From Actinoallomurus spadix (GTDB lineage Bacteria; Actinomycetota; Actinomycetes; Streptosporangiales; Streptosporangiaceae), in NCBI RefSeq assembly GCF_024055725.1, contig NZ_JAMXMX010000008.1:297111-361110 (forward strand): a stretch of 64,000 nucleotides of DNA. The letters are read 5' to 3'. The stretch's first letter is position 1, and each line of letters opens with the position of its first letter. Below, one piece after another: positions 56,492-64,000 of this stretch. The notes under the pieces are model-generated. The model made no database searches and was not told the origin of the DNA. It saw only the letters and a list, made by a program, of their open reading frames with translations. The position numbers and the translations under genes were made by a program.

Positions 56492-59125
56492 TTAGGACCG
56501 AGACTTCGCGGTACGCCGCCGGGCGGGCTTCTTCCCGCCGCCCGCGGCGACCTTCTCACGGCGCTCGGCGAGCAGTTCGAGCGCCCGCTGCATCGTGATC
56601 GACTCGATCTCGTCGCCCTTGCGCAGGCTGGCGTTGGTCTCGCCGTCCGTGACGTACGGGCCGAAGCGGCCCTCCTTGATGACGATCTTGCTGCCGGTGC
56701 CCGGGTCATCACCGAGCTCGCGCAGCGGCGGCGCGGCGGCGGCCCGCCCGCGCCCGCGCTGCTTCGGCTGGGCGAAGATCTCCTTCGCCTCGTCGATCGT
56801 GACCGTGAACAGCTGGTCCTCGCCCTGCAGCGACCGGCTGTCGGTGCCCTTCTTCAGGTACGGGCCGAACCGGCCGTTCTGCGCGGTGACGGGCTCGCCG
56901 TCGAGCTCCCCGACGACGCGCGGCAGCGACAGGAGCTTCAGGGCGTCCTCGAAGGTCACGGTCTCCGGCGACATCGACTTGAACAGCGACGCCGTGCGCG
57001 GCTTGGCGCTCTTCGGAGAGTCCTCCGGGAGGATCTCGGTGACGAACGGGCCGAACCGGCCGTTCTTGACGACGATCGGGTGGCCGCTGTCCGGGTCGAC
57101 GCCCAGCTCGCGCTCGCCGCTCGGCTGCGCGAACAGCTCCTCCGCCTTGTCCTTCGTCAGCTCGTCCGGCGCGATGTCCTCGGGGATGTTGACCCGCTGG
57201 CCGTCGCGGTCGAGGTACGGGCCGTAGCGCCCGACCCGGACCACGATGTCGCTGTCGAGGATCGGGAAGGAGCTGACCTCCTTGGCGTCGATCTCGTCGA
57301 GGTGGTTGACCAGCTCCTTGAGACCGTCCTTCTTCTCACCGAAGTAGAAGCGCTGCAGCCACCGGACCCGCTCGGCCTCGCCGCGCGAGATGGCGTCCAG
57401 CGCGTCCTCCATGCGGGCGGTGAAGTCGTAGTCGACGAGCTCGCCGAAGTGCTTCTCCATCAGGTTGACCACGGCGAACGCCAGGAAGGACGGCACCAGC
57501 GCGGTGCCCTTCTTGAAGACGTACCCGCGGTCGAGGATCGTGCCGATGATGCTGGCGTACGTGGACGGCCGCCCGATCTCGCGGTCCTCCAGCTCCTTGA
57601 CCAGGCTGGCCTCGGTGTAACGGGCCGGCGGCCGGGTCGAGTGCCCCTCGGCGCCGAGCTCGGTCGCGGTCAGCGGGTCGTCCTCCGCCAGCGGCGGCAG
57701 GCGGCGCTCCTGGTCGTCACGGTCCGACGAGGGGTCGTCCGCGCCCTCGACGTACGCCTTGAGGAAACCGTAGAAGGTGATGATCTTCCCGGAGGCGCCG
57801 AACTCGGCCCGCTCGCCGGTGGTCGACTCGCCACCGACGCGCACCGACACCGACTGCCCGGTGGCGTCCTTCATCTGGCTGGCGACGGTGCGCTTCCAGA
57901 TCAGCTCGTACAGCTTGAACTGGTCACCGGACAGGCCCGTCTCGCCCGGCGTACGGAACGTCTCACCGGCCGGGCGGATCGCCTCGTGCGCCTCCTGGGC
58001 GTTCTTCACCTTGCTCTGGTAGACGCGCGGCTTGTCGGGGATGTAGTCGGCGCCGTACAGCGCCTTCGCCTGCTGGCGCGCGGCGTTGATGGCGATCTCC
58101 GACAGCGTGATGCTGTCGGTTCGCATGTAGGTGATGAAGCCGTTCTCGTACAGCCGCTGCGCGATCTGCATCGTGTACTTCGCCGAGAAGCCCAGCTTGC
58201 GGCTGGCCTCCTGCTGCAGCGTCGTCGTACGGAACGGGGCGTACGGGCTGCGGCGGTACGGCTTGCGCTCCACGGACGTGACGGCGTACGGCCGGCCGCG
58301 CAGGCGCTCGGCGAGGCCCCGGGCGGCGGCCTCGTCGAGGTGCAGGACGTCCTGGGACTTCAGCGTGCCCTGCGCGGTGAAGTCACGGCCCTGGGCGACG
58401 CGCCTGCCGTCGAGGGAGACGAGGGTCGCCGCGAAGGTCGAGGGCTCCTCCGGCTTGCCGGTGTCGAAGGTGGCCGACAGGTCCCAGTAGTTCGCCGGGA
58501 CGAACGCGATGCGCTCACGCTCCCGCTCGACGATCAACCGCGTCGCGACGCTCTGCACCCGGCCCGCCGACAGCTTCGGCATGACCTTCTTCCACAGGAC
58601 CGGGCTGACCTCGTAGCCGTACAGGCGGTCGAGGATGCGCCGGGTCTCCTGGGCGTCGACGAGCTTCAGGTTGAGCTCGCGGGGGCTCTGCGCGGCGGCG
58701 CGGATGGCGTCCTTGGTGATCTCGTGAAAGACCATCCGGCGCACGGGCACCTTCGGCTTGAGGACCTCACGCAGATGCCAGGCGATCGCCTCGCCCTCGC
58801 GGTCCTCATCCGTCGCGAGGTAGAGCTCGTCGGCCTCCTGCAGCAGCTTCTTGAGCTTGGCGACCTGCTGCTTCTTGTCGGCGTTGACGACGTACAGCGG
58901 TTCGAAGCCATGGTCGACGTTCACGCCCAGGCGAGCCCACAGTTCCCCCTTGTACTTCGGGGGAATGTCAGCGGCTTTCTCCGGCAAATCACGGATGTGG
59001 CCGATACTGGACTCCACGACGTAGCCACGGCCGAGATAACCCGCGATCGTCTTTGCCTTCGCGGGCGACTCGACGATCACCAGGCGGTTACGGCCGGACC
59101 TCGTTGTGCCGTTGCTGTCGGGCAC
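56492..59125 (-). CDS. topA: DNA topoisomerase I
   Basis: 877 aa. The TOPRIM domain starts R-L-V-I-V-E-S-P-A-K-A-K-T-I. The active-site Tyr is in G-F-I-T-Y-M-R-T-D-S near residue 330. Three or more topoisomerase C-repeat modules (G-R-F-G-P-Y-V/L-x-x-G) follow from about residue 620, without Cys4 zinc fingers. A Lys/Arg-rich tail ends the protein, typical of actinobacterial TopA. It relaxes negative supercoils. Full length. Confidence 0.96.
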   Translation of the reverse strand: MPDSNGTTRSGRNRLVIVESPAKAKTIAGYLGRGYVVESSIGHIRDLPEKAADIPPKYKGELWARLGVNVDHGFEPLYVVNADKKQQVAKLKKLLQEADELYLATDEDREGEAIAWHLREVLKPKVPVRRMVFHEITKDAIRAAAQSPRELNLKLVDAQETRRILDRLYGYEVSPVLWKKVMPKLSAGRVQSVATRLIVERERERIAFVPANYWDLSATFDTGKPEEPSTFAATLVSLDGRRVAQGRDFTAQGTLKSQDVLHLDEAAARGLAERLRGRPYAVTSVERKPYRRSPYAPFRTTTLQQEASRKLGFSAKYTMQIAQRLYENGFITYMRTDSITLSEIAINAARQQAKALYGADYIPDKPRVYQSKVKNAQEAHEAIRPAGETFRTPGETGLSGDQFKLYELIWKRTVASQMKDATGQSVSVRVGGESTTGERAEFGASGKIITFYGFLKAYVEGADDPSSDRDDQERRLPPLAEDDPLTATELGAEGHSTRPPARYTEASLVKELEDREIGRPSTYASIIGTILDRGYVFKKGTALVPSFLAFAVVNLMEKHFGELVDYDFTARMEDALDAISRGEAERVRWLQRFYFGEKKDGLKELVNHLDEIDAKEVSSFPILDSDIVVRVGRYGPYLDRDGQRVNIPEDIAPDELTKDKAEELFAQPSGERELGVDPDSGHPIVVKNGRFGPFVTEILPEDSPKSAKPRTASLFKSMSPETVTFEDALKLLSLPRVVGELDGEPVTAQNGRFGPYLKKGTDSRSLQGEDQLFTVTIDEAKEIFAQPKQRGRGRAAAAPPLRELGDDPGTGSKIVIKEGRFGPYVTDGETNASLRKGDEIESITMQRALELLAERREKVAAGGGKKPARRRTAKSRS

Positions 59126-59272
59126 GGTGCTTGAACCTCACAAATCTCGACTGCGGCGGGAGTCGTCAAGTGCCACCCCGAAGCCGGTCGACCTGGGACA
59201 TCGGTAGACCGAATCCGCGGAAGAGGATCACCCGCTCCCCGTGAGGACCCTAGACGGAGCAGAATAAGGCCA

Positions 59273-59458
59273 ATGCTGGAGTACTCCTACCTAGTACTGC
59301 ATCTACCACGCGGCACGACTCGGGACGCCGCGAGGCAGGTGATGGTCGAGCATGCCGAACATGGCGGGTGGGAACTCGTCCGCGTGCGGGTGTACCCCGA
59401 CGGACGCCGCCGAATCCAGCTCCGCCGCAAGGTCATCCGCGCTACGCGAACCTTGTAG
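59273..59458 (+). CDS. DUF5703-type small protein
   Basis: 61 aa. M-L-E-Y-S-Y-L-V-L-H-L-P-R-G-T-T-R-D-A-A-R then H-A-E-H-G-G-W-E-L-V-R-V-R-V-Y-P-D-G-R-R. Small actinobacterial family of unknown role, divergent from topA. Confidence 0.85.
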   Translation: MLEYSYLVLHLPRGTTRDAARQVMVEHAEHGGWELVRVRVYPDGRRRIQLRRKVIRATRTL

Positions 59459-59807
59459 AGGCGGCCACTCCTCGACCTCCTCGACGCTACAGCAATGTGC
59501 CCCGCGCGTGAGCGCAGGGCACACCTTGACCCAAACTTTCAGCTTTACCGGGCTTTGCCTGGCCCGAAGTCGACCTTCCGGCCAGGCACCCCCGGATGCC
59601 CGCGCTCGCTGACCGCGCGGCCTCACCCCGCCCCGCGCCGGCCTCACCCGCGCCACGGCGGTGTCACCCGCCGCGCCGGCGGTCCACCGGCCGCGTCGGC
59701 GTCACCCGGCCGCGTCAGCGCTCCACCGGCCGCGCGCCCGGCCGGTGTCACTCGGCAACGTCGGCGTGACCCGGCCAGCGTCGGCGGACGTGTCTACGGT
59801 CGCGGAT
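59459..59807. other. Gap with imperfect GC-rich repeats
   Basis: No gene. 59640-59790 contains imperfect units around CCGGCCGCGTCGGCGTCACC, repeated several times. No open frame with a family match. Confidence 0.6.
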
Positions 59808-59861
59808 CGCGGGACCGCGCCGAGACGGCCGTGCGGGCCGTCTCGGCGCCGGGGTCCCGCG
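59808..59861. terminator. Large hairpin after the chaplin gene
   Basis: GCGCCGAGACGGCC (59817-59830) and its complement (59836-59849) make a 14-bp perfect stem with a 5-nt loop. CGCGGGACC and GGTCCCGC extend it outward. It ends directly at the chaplin stop codon. Confidence 0.8.
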
Positions 59862-61301
59862 TCAGCGGTCGCGGAACCGGCGGACCATCGCGACGGCTCC
59901 GGACGAGGCCGCGAGCAGCGCCGCGAGCGCCAGCGCGGCCAGCGCGCCGCGCTGGGTCCGGTCCGGCCCCTGAGCCGCGACCGTCCGCATCGCGGGGATC
60001 TCCTTCGACGATCCGCTCACCGGCGGCAGACCGGGCCGGGCCGGGACGGGCAGCGCCGCGCCCGCGGCCGGGATCGACCGGGTGTCCGGGACACGCGGCA
60101 GGTTGGGCAGCGCCCGCGCGCCCGGGACCGCGCCGGCGACTCCCGGGTCGACGGGAGCGCCGGTCTTCGCCGTGCCGGCGGCCGTCTCGGAGGTGCCCGA
60201 ACCGGGCAGCATGGCGTTCACCGGGCCGGCGAGCCCGGTCGTGTCGGGGAGCGCCGGGACCGCGCCCGGGACCGCGCCGGCGGCGTCGGCCAGGCGGCCG
60301 CTCACGGGGAAGGAGGCGTCCTGCGGCGTCCGCGGCATCGGGGCCGCCACCGGCAGGCGGGGCGATCCGGGGACGACCGAGGTCGCGGGCGCGCTCAGGC
60401 GCCGGGCCGGCTGGAGCGCCGGTCCGGTGACGGACGGCAGGGACGCGGGGTCACCCGCCACCGTGCCCGTGGACGGCAGGTCCGGAACCGCCGGGAGCTC
60501 GTTCTGCGGTGCCCGTGCCGCCATGGCGTGCTGCGGGGAGACGCAGTGGTGGCCGCCGTGCCCGCCGTGCCCGCCGTGGTGCCCGTGGCCGCCGGAGACG
60601 GAGGCACCGCCGACGCAGCCGGCCAGCGCGTGGCCGATGACGGCGACCGCGTTGCCGCAGGCATTGATCGGCGCGGTGATCGGGGCGGTGACCTGGTTGC
60701 CGCCGCCGACGCTGTGCCGGCCGTTCGTACGGCCCCCGGGGGTGGAGCCGCCGCGCACCGGGGGGATCACGCCCGCGCATCCGGCGGCCGCGTGACCGAT
60801 GACCGCGACCGCGTTGCCGCAGATGTCGACCGGCGCGGTGATCGGGGCGGTGACCTGGTTGCCGCCGCCGATGCTGTGCCGCCCGTTGGTGCGGCCCCCG
60901 CCCGTGGTGGCGGGGCCGGTCACCGACGCGCCGCCCTCGCACCCGGCGATCGCGTTGCCGACGGCGTTCCCGCACACGTTGATGGGCGCGGTGATCGGGA
61001 TGTTGACCTGGTTGCCGCCGCCGATGCTGTGCCGCCCGGAGGTCGACTGCCGGCCGCCACCGGCGCCGGCACCGCGGTGCACGGACGCACCGCCGGCCGA
61101 ACCGGCGAGCGCGTGACCGATGACCGCCACCGCGTTGCCGCTGACGTTGACGGGCGCCGAGACGGGCGCCTTGATCTGGTTGCCGCCGAGCACGCTGCCG
61201 GAGCCGTCGGTGACGTCGGCGAGGGCCGGACCGGCACCGAGCGCGACGAAGCTCGCGGTGAGCAGCGTGGCACGCGCGGTGCTCTTCGCCCACGTAGGCA
61301 T
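59862..61301 (-). CDS. Large chaplin-family surface protein with four chaplin domains
   Basis: 479 aa from ATG 61301. After the signal peptide (to A-L-A, about residue 28) come four chaplin-like units, each near G-G-N-Q-V-x-A-P-I-T-A-P-x-x-x-C-G-N-A-V-A-V-I-G-H-A-x-A-G-C. The first unit has Ser in place of both Cys. A long Pro/Ala-rich stalk (about 290-450) follows, and a C-terminal membrane helix with R-R-F-R-D-R is the anchor. Long chaplins in Streptomyces have two domains and an LPxTG-like sorting signal, which I do not see. They coat aerial hyphae and lower surface tension. Confidence 0.88.
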   Translation of the reverse strand: MPTWAKSTARATLLTASFVALGAGPALADVTDGSGSVLGGNQIKAPVSAPVNVSGNAVAVIGHALAGSAGGASVHRGAGAGGGRQSTSGRHSIGGGNQVNIPITAPINVCGNAVGNAIAGCEGGASVTGPATTGGGRTNGRHSIGGGNQVTAPITAPVDICGNAVAVIGHAAAGCAGVIPPVRGGSTPGGRTNGRHSVGGGNQVTAPITAPINACGNAVAVIGHALAGCVGGASVSGGHGHHGGHGGHGGHHCVSPQHAMAARAPQNELPAVPDLPSTGTVAGDPASLPSVTGPALQPARRLSAPATSVVPGSPRLPVAAPMPRTPQDASFPVSGRLADAAGAVPGAVPALPDTTGLAGPVNAMLPGSGTSETAAGTAKTGAPVDPGVAGAVPGARALPNLPRVPDTRSIPAAGAALPVPARPGLPPVSGSSKEIPAMRTVAAQGPDRTQRGALAALALAALLAASSGAVAMVRRFRDR

Positions 61302-61439
61302 GGGGGAACTCCTTCGATACAGGGGGTTGGGGGTACGTCTCGCAGGAGTCGGAGAACGTCCCTGGGGGGATTGGCGGCGTGGCCGCGCGCATGCGGGCAC
61401 GCCGCAGCGACCCGGCGGGGGCCGGGCCGAGGGTGGGGA

Positions 61440-62204
61440 CTAGTCAGGCGAGAAGGAGGGTTCGTCCGCCGCGGTACGGACGGTCGGGGGGACCATCCGC
61501 ACGATCGGAGCGGACGCGCGCGAGCGGCCTGAGGCCGCCCCGAACCCGGGGGCACGCCACAGCCCCGTCTGGGTGACGCCGTCGCCGCTGGACGGGGGAA
61601 GCGCCTGTGCCCGGTGCGGCAGTTGCTGCGGCACTCGTGGCATGACCGGCGCGGAGACCCGGGAACGGGTCGCATGATCGACGGAGACCTTCTCGGACGC
61701 CCCCGTTGCGGCGACCGGACCGGTGCTCGTCACCGGCCCGCGACCGGTCGCGGCGCGATGTCCATGACCGGAGTGCCGCGGTGCCCGAGAAGGGTCCGCC
61801 GTTACCTCCGACGTGCCGGGCCGTACGGCTCCGGCCGATCCGCCCGCCGCGGGTGCCGGCGGGACGGGGATCAACGGCGGTCGAGAGTGCCGAAGGGCCG
61901 CCCGGGGAACGTGCACGGCCGGTACGGCGGCGCGCAGCGGCGGCAGGTCACCGGGAAGCCTGGTGACCTGCGAGCCGGCGTGCGCGACGACGCTGGGAAG
62001 GCGTGCGCCCGGAACGGTGTCGGCGTGTGCCTGCCCGGCGGCTCCGAGCAGCCAGCCGGCCACCGCGATGCCCGCCATGGTGAGCAGGCGACGCGTGACC
62101 GGCAGGGCGAGGAGACCGCGCAGGCGCCGGGTGAACGCGCGGGGACCAGGGCGGCACGGGACGACGGAGGTGCACCTCCGTGACCGCGACCACCTGGGAA
62201 CCAC
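61440..62204 (-). CDS. Secreted Pro/Ala-rich protein near the chaplin gene
   Basis: Start set at GTG 62204 because GAGGAGGG stands 4 bp before it; 254 aa. A long basic N-terminus precedes a hydrophobic core (L-L-T-M-A-G-I-A-V-A-G-W-L-L-G-A-A-G-Q-A-H-A), a signal sequence. The mature part is Pro/Ser/Ala-rich without a known fold. It is upstream of, and co-directional with, the chaplin gene (138-bp gap), so it may belong to the same cell-surface program. No Cys pair and no sorting motif. Confidence 0.55.
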   Translation of the reverse strand: MVPRWSRSRRCTSVVPCRPGPRAFTRRLRGLLALPVTRRLLTMAGIAVAGWLLGAAGQAHADTVPGARLPSVVAHAGSQVTRLPGDLPPLRAAVPAVHVPRAALRHSRPPLIPVPPAPAAGGSAGAVRPGTSEVTADPSRAPRHSGHGHRAATGRGPVTSTGPVAATGASEKVSVDHATRSRVSAPVMPRVPQQLPHRAQALPPSSGDGVTQTGLWRAPGFGAASGRSRASAPIVRMVPPTVRTAADEPSFSPD

Positions 62205-62309
62205 GCGCCCTCCTCGGCATCGACCCACCGCGCGGAACGCAAAGGCGTTCCGTACGTTGAGTCACGCTAGCACCACGGAGCGCATTGGTTCGGCAATCGC
62301 CGAGAATTC

Positions 62310-63617
62310 TCACGCGTGATCAAGAAAATGGTCGAGAACGCGCACGCCGAACTGGAGACCCTCGACGGGGACACGCTCGTCGATACCGTGGAACATTCCG
62401 GAGAAATCCAGATCTTTCGGCAGCTTGAGCGGCGCGAAACCGAAGCAGCGAATCCCCAGAGTGGCGAAGGACTTCGCGTCGGTGCCGCCCGACAGGCAGT
62501 ACGGCACCGGCCGCGCGTGCGGGTCGTGCGCCTTCAGCGCCGCGGCCATCGCCTCGACCAGCGGCCCGTCGAACTCCGTCTCGACCGCGATGTCATGGTG
62601 GACGAACTCCCGGCGTACGTGCTCACCGAGCAGTTCGTCGACGGTCGCGAAGAACTCCTCCTCATATCCAGGGAGGAATCGGCCGTCGACCTGAGCCGTA
62701 GCGGTTTGCGGGATTACGTTCGCTTTGTAGCCAGCATCCAGAACAGTCGGATTAAGGGTATTTCTGAGGGTTGCGCCGATCATCCGGGACACCGGCCCAA
62801 GTTCCCGCACGGTCTTCTCGATGTCGTCCGGGTCGAACTCCACGCCCGTCGCGGCGCAGACCTCCTCCAGGAACGCGCGCACCGTCTTCGTCAGCCGTAC
62901 CGGGAACTCATACTCCCCCAGCCGGCCCACCGCCGCCGCCAGCGCCGTCACCGCGTTGTCCGGGTGCACCATCGACCCGTGCCCCGCCGTCCCCTCGGCG
63001 ATCAGGCGCATCCAGGCCAGGCCCTTCTCCGCCGTCTCGATCAGGTACAGACGGTCGTCGTTCGGCAGAGTCAGGCTGAACCCCCCGACCTCCCCGATCG
63101 CCTCCGTGCACCCCTCGAACAGCTCCGGATGGTTGTCGACCAGCCAGTGCGCACCCCACTTGCCGCCCGCCTCCTCGTCCGCCAGGAAGGCCAGCACGAT
63201 GTCGCGCTCCGGCCGCCGGCCCTGACGCAGCCGCTCCCGGATCGTCGCGAGGACCATCGCGTCCATGTCCTTCATGTCGACCGCGCCACGCCCCCACACG
63301 CAGCCGTCGGCGACCTCCCCGCCGAACGGGTCGCGGGTCCAGTCCTCCTTGCGCGCTGGAACCACGTCCAGATGCCCGTGGATCAACAGCGCGTCCCGCT
63401 GCGGATCGGTCCCCTCGATCCGTACGACCACACTCGACCGCTTCGCGTGCGACTCGTAGATCTTCGGCTCGAGACCGACCTCGGCGAGCTTCTCCGCGAC
63501 GTACTCCGCCGCCACCCGCTCCCCCGGTCCACTGTGATCACCCGGATTCGAGGTGTCGATGCGGATGAGGTCACTGCACAGCTGGACGACCTCGTCCTCC
63601 GCCGAAGGATTGCTCAC
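62310..63617 (-). CDS. M20/M25/M40 family metallopeptidase (ArgE/DapE-like)
   Basis: 435 aa from GTG 63617 (GGAGG 6 bp upstream); the frame stays open above it. L-L-I-H-G-H-L-D-V-V-P, G-R-G-A-V-D-M-K-D, F-L-A-D-E-E-A-G-G-K-W-G and the last metal His in G-T-D-A-K-S-F-A region are typical of the dinuclear-zinc M20 family. It hydrolyses N-acyl amino acids or dipeptides. Divergent from the tRNA-Leu that ends the window. Confidence 0.92.
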   Translation of the reverse strand: MSNPSAEDEVVQLCSDLIRIDTSNPGDHSGPGERVAAEYVAEKLAEVGLEPKIYESHAKRSSVVVRIEGTDPQRDALLIHGHLDVVPARKEDWTRDPFGGEVADGCVWGRGAVDMKDMDAMVLATIRERLRQGRRPERDIVLAFLADEEAGGKWGAHWLVDNHPELFEGCTEAIGEVGGFSLTLPNDDRLYLIETAEKGLAWMRLIAEGTAGHGSMVHPDNAVTALAAAVGRLGEYEFPVRLTKTVRAFLEEVCAATGVEFDPDDIEKTVRELGPVSRMIGATLRNTLNPTVLDAGYKANVIPQTATAQVDGRFLPGYEEEFFATVDELLGEHVRREFVHHDIAVETEFDGPLVEAMAAALKAHDPHARPVPYCLSGGTDAKSFATLGIRCFGFAPLKLPKDLDFSGMFHGIDERVPVEGLQFGVRVLDHFLDHA

Positions 63618-63845
63618 GTTGCCTCCTCGCACACACGCGGCGCCGAGAGCCGGAGGCCCTCCCGCCGCGGGAGCGCCCGTGACCGGCGTCTCGACTGGTT
63701 CCGCCCAGGTTGTTCCGGCACCCCCATCCTCCCCCAGCCCTGCCCTGACACCCTCCGGCCCCACCCCGCCCAAACCCACTTCGCGCCATCACCAGGGATT
63801 TGCTAATCTGTGGCAGCCGACGCGGACAGCCGCGGAGGCGCACCA

Positions 63846-63931
63846 GTCCGGGTGGCGGAATAGGCAGACGCGCTAGCTTGAGGTGCTAGTGCCCTTTACG
63901 GGGCATGGGGGTTCAAGTCCCCCCTCGGACA
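63846..63931 (+). tRNA. tRNA-Leu (GAG anticodon)
   Basis: 86 nt with a long variable arm. Acceptor GTCCGGG/CTCGGAC pairs (one G-U). The anticodon loop is TTGAGGT between CTAGC and GCTAG. T-loop GTTCAAGTC is canonical. Discriminator A. No integrated element is seen up to the window end. Confidence 0.95.
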
Positions 63932-64000
63932 CTTCGGGCCTGGGGTCAGTGTGGTCGGAGGCTTCGCCTCCTTCCCGCTGGCCCTTCGTCATTTCATCCG

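Noticed and set aside
54318..59134. Long plus-strand frames opposite tmk and topA (722 and 889 codons).
   Set aside because: Their composition is the Asp/Arg/Gly/Val-rich shadow typical of antisense high-GC genes; the minus strand carries unmistakable Tmk and TopA motifs.
59640..59790. A CRISPR array from regularly spaced GC-rich repeats.
   Set aside because: The units are imperfect, overlapping and without unique spacers, and no cas gene is present.

Overview
The window is high-GC DNA with dense genes, GTG/TTG starts, GGAGG-type ribosome sites, a chaplin gene and an actinobacterial topA / MFS-Tmk fusion / holB block. It comes from a filamentous actinobacterium. A Streptosporangiales/Thermomonosporaceae-type host is my guess; the sequence does not settle genus. 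All function calls rest on reading motifs and proteins by eye, with no database search.

Layout. (1) 1-16905 is ordinary chromosome with many small regulator/target pairs: an OYE-type flavin reductase and a DUF2306 membrane protein, a NarL-type two-component pair, a WYL regulator, VOC and methyltransferase genes, and three TetR genes. Each TetR gene is divergent from its likely target (DHA2 transporter, EamA transporter, aldo/keto reductase), with clear palindromes between them. (2) 16906-43566 is one variable region stacked on the 3' end of a tRNA-Thr(CGU) gene. Exact 44-bp copies of the tRNA 3' end at 23932, 27766 and 43493 mark successive insertions. The right-most insertion (27.77-43.54 kb) is an actinomycete integrative and conjugative element (AICE). 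It carries integrase, excisionase, an FtsK/TraB translocase, a DUF2637 membrane protein, GntR and XRE regulators, a NUDIX hydrolase and an HD protein. Its cargo is a three-gene ABC-3C-like conflict system (DUF4297-like nuclease, small middle component, SMC/Rad50-like ATPase). The two islands to the left (about 18.2-23.98 and 23.98-27.8 kb) keep att sites and arm sequences but no integrase. They carry a GH5-CBM2 cellulase, a small secreted crystallin-like protein, RibD-type reductases, an epimerase, an F420/PPOX protein, and frameshifted hydrolase and acetyltransferase genes. A small EACC1-like pair and a scrap of an AICE gene lie at the far left end. (3) 43567-64000 is conserved chromosome: a TAP-type lipoprotein peptidase, PSP1 protein, fructosamine-kinase and LMW phosphatase pair, subtilase, holB, a Tmk fused to an MFS domain, topA, a four-domain chaplin, an M20 peptidase and tRNA-Leu(GAG).

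The most noteworthy structures are the tandem integrative-element array with shared 12-bp-period repeats beside each att site, and the ABC-3C-like system inside the complete element. The element's own control layer also stands out: twin XRE/DUF5919-like regulators, a polypeptide with two GntR DNA-binding domains, and shared GACGTC-type repeats.
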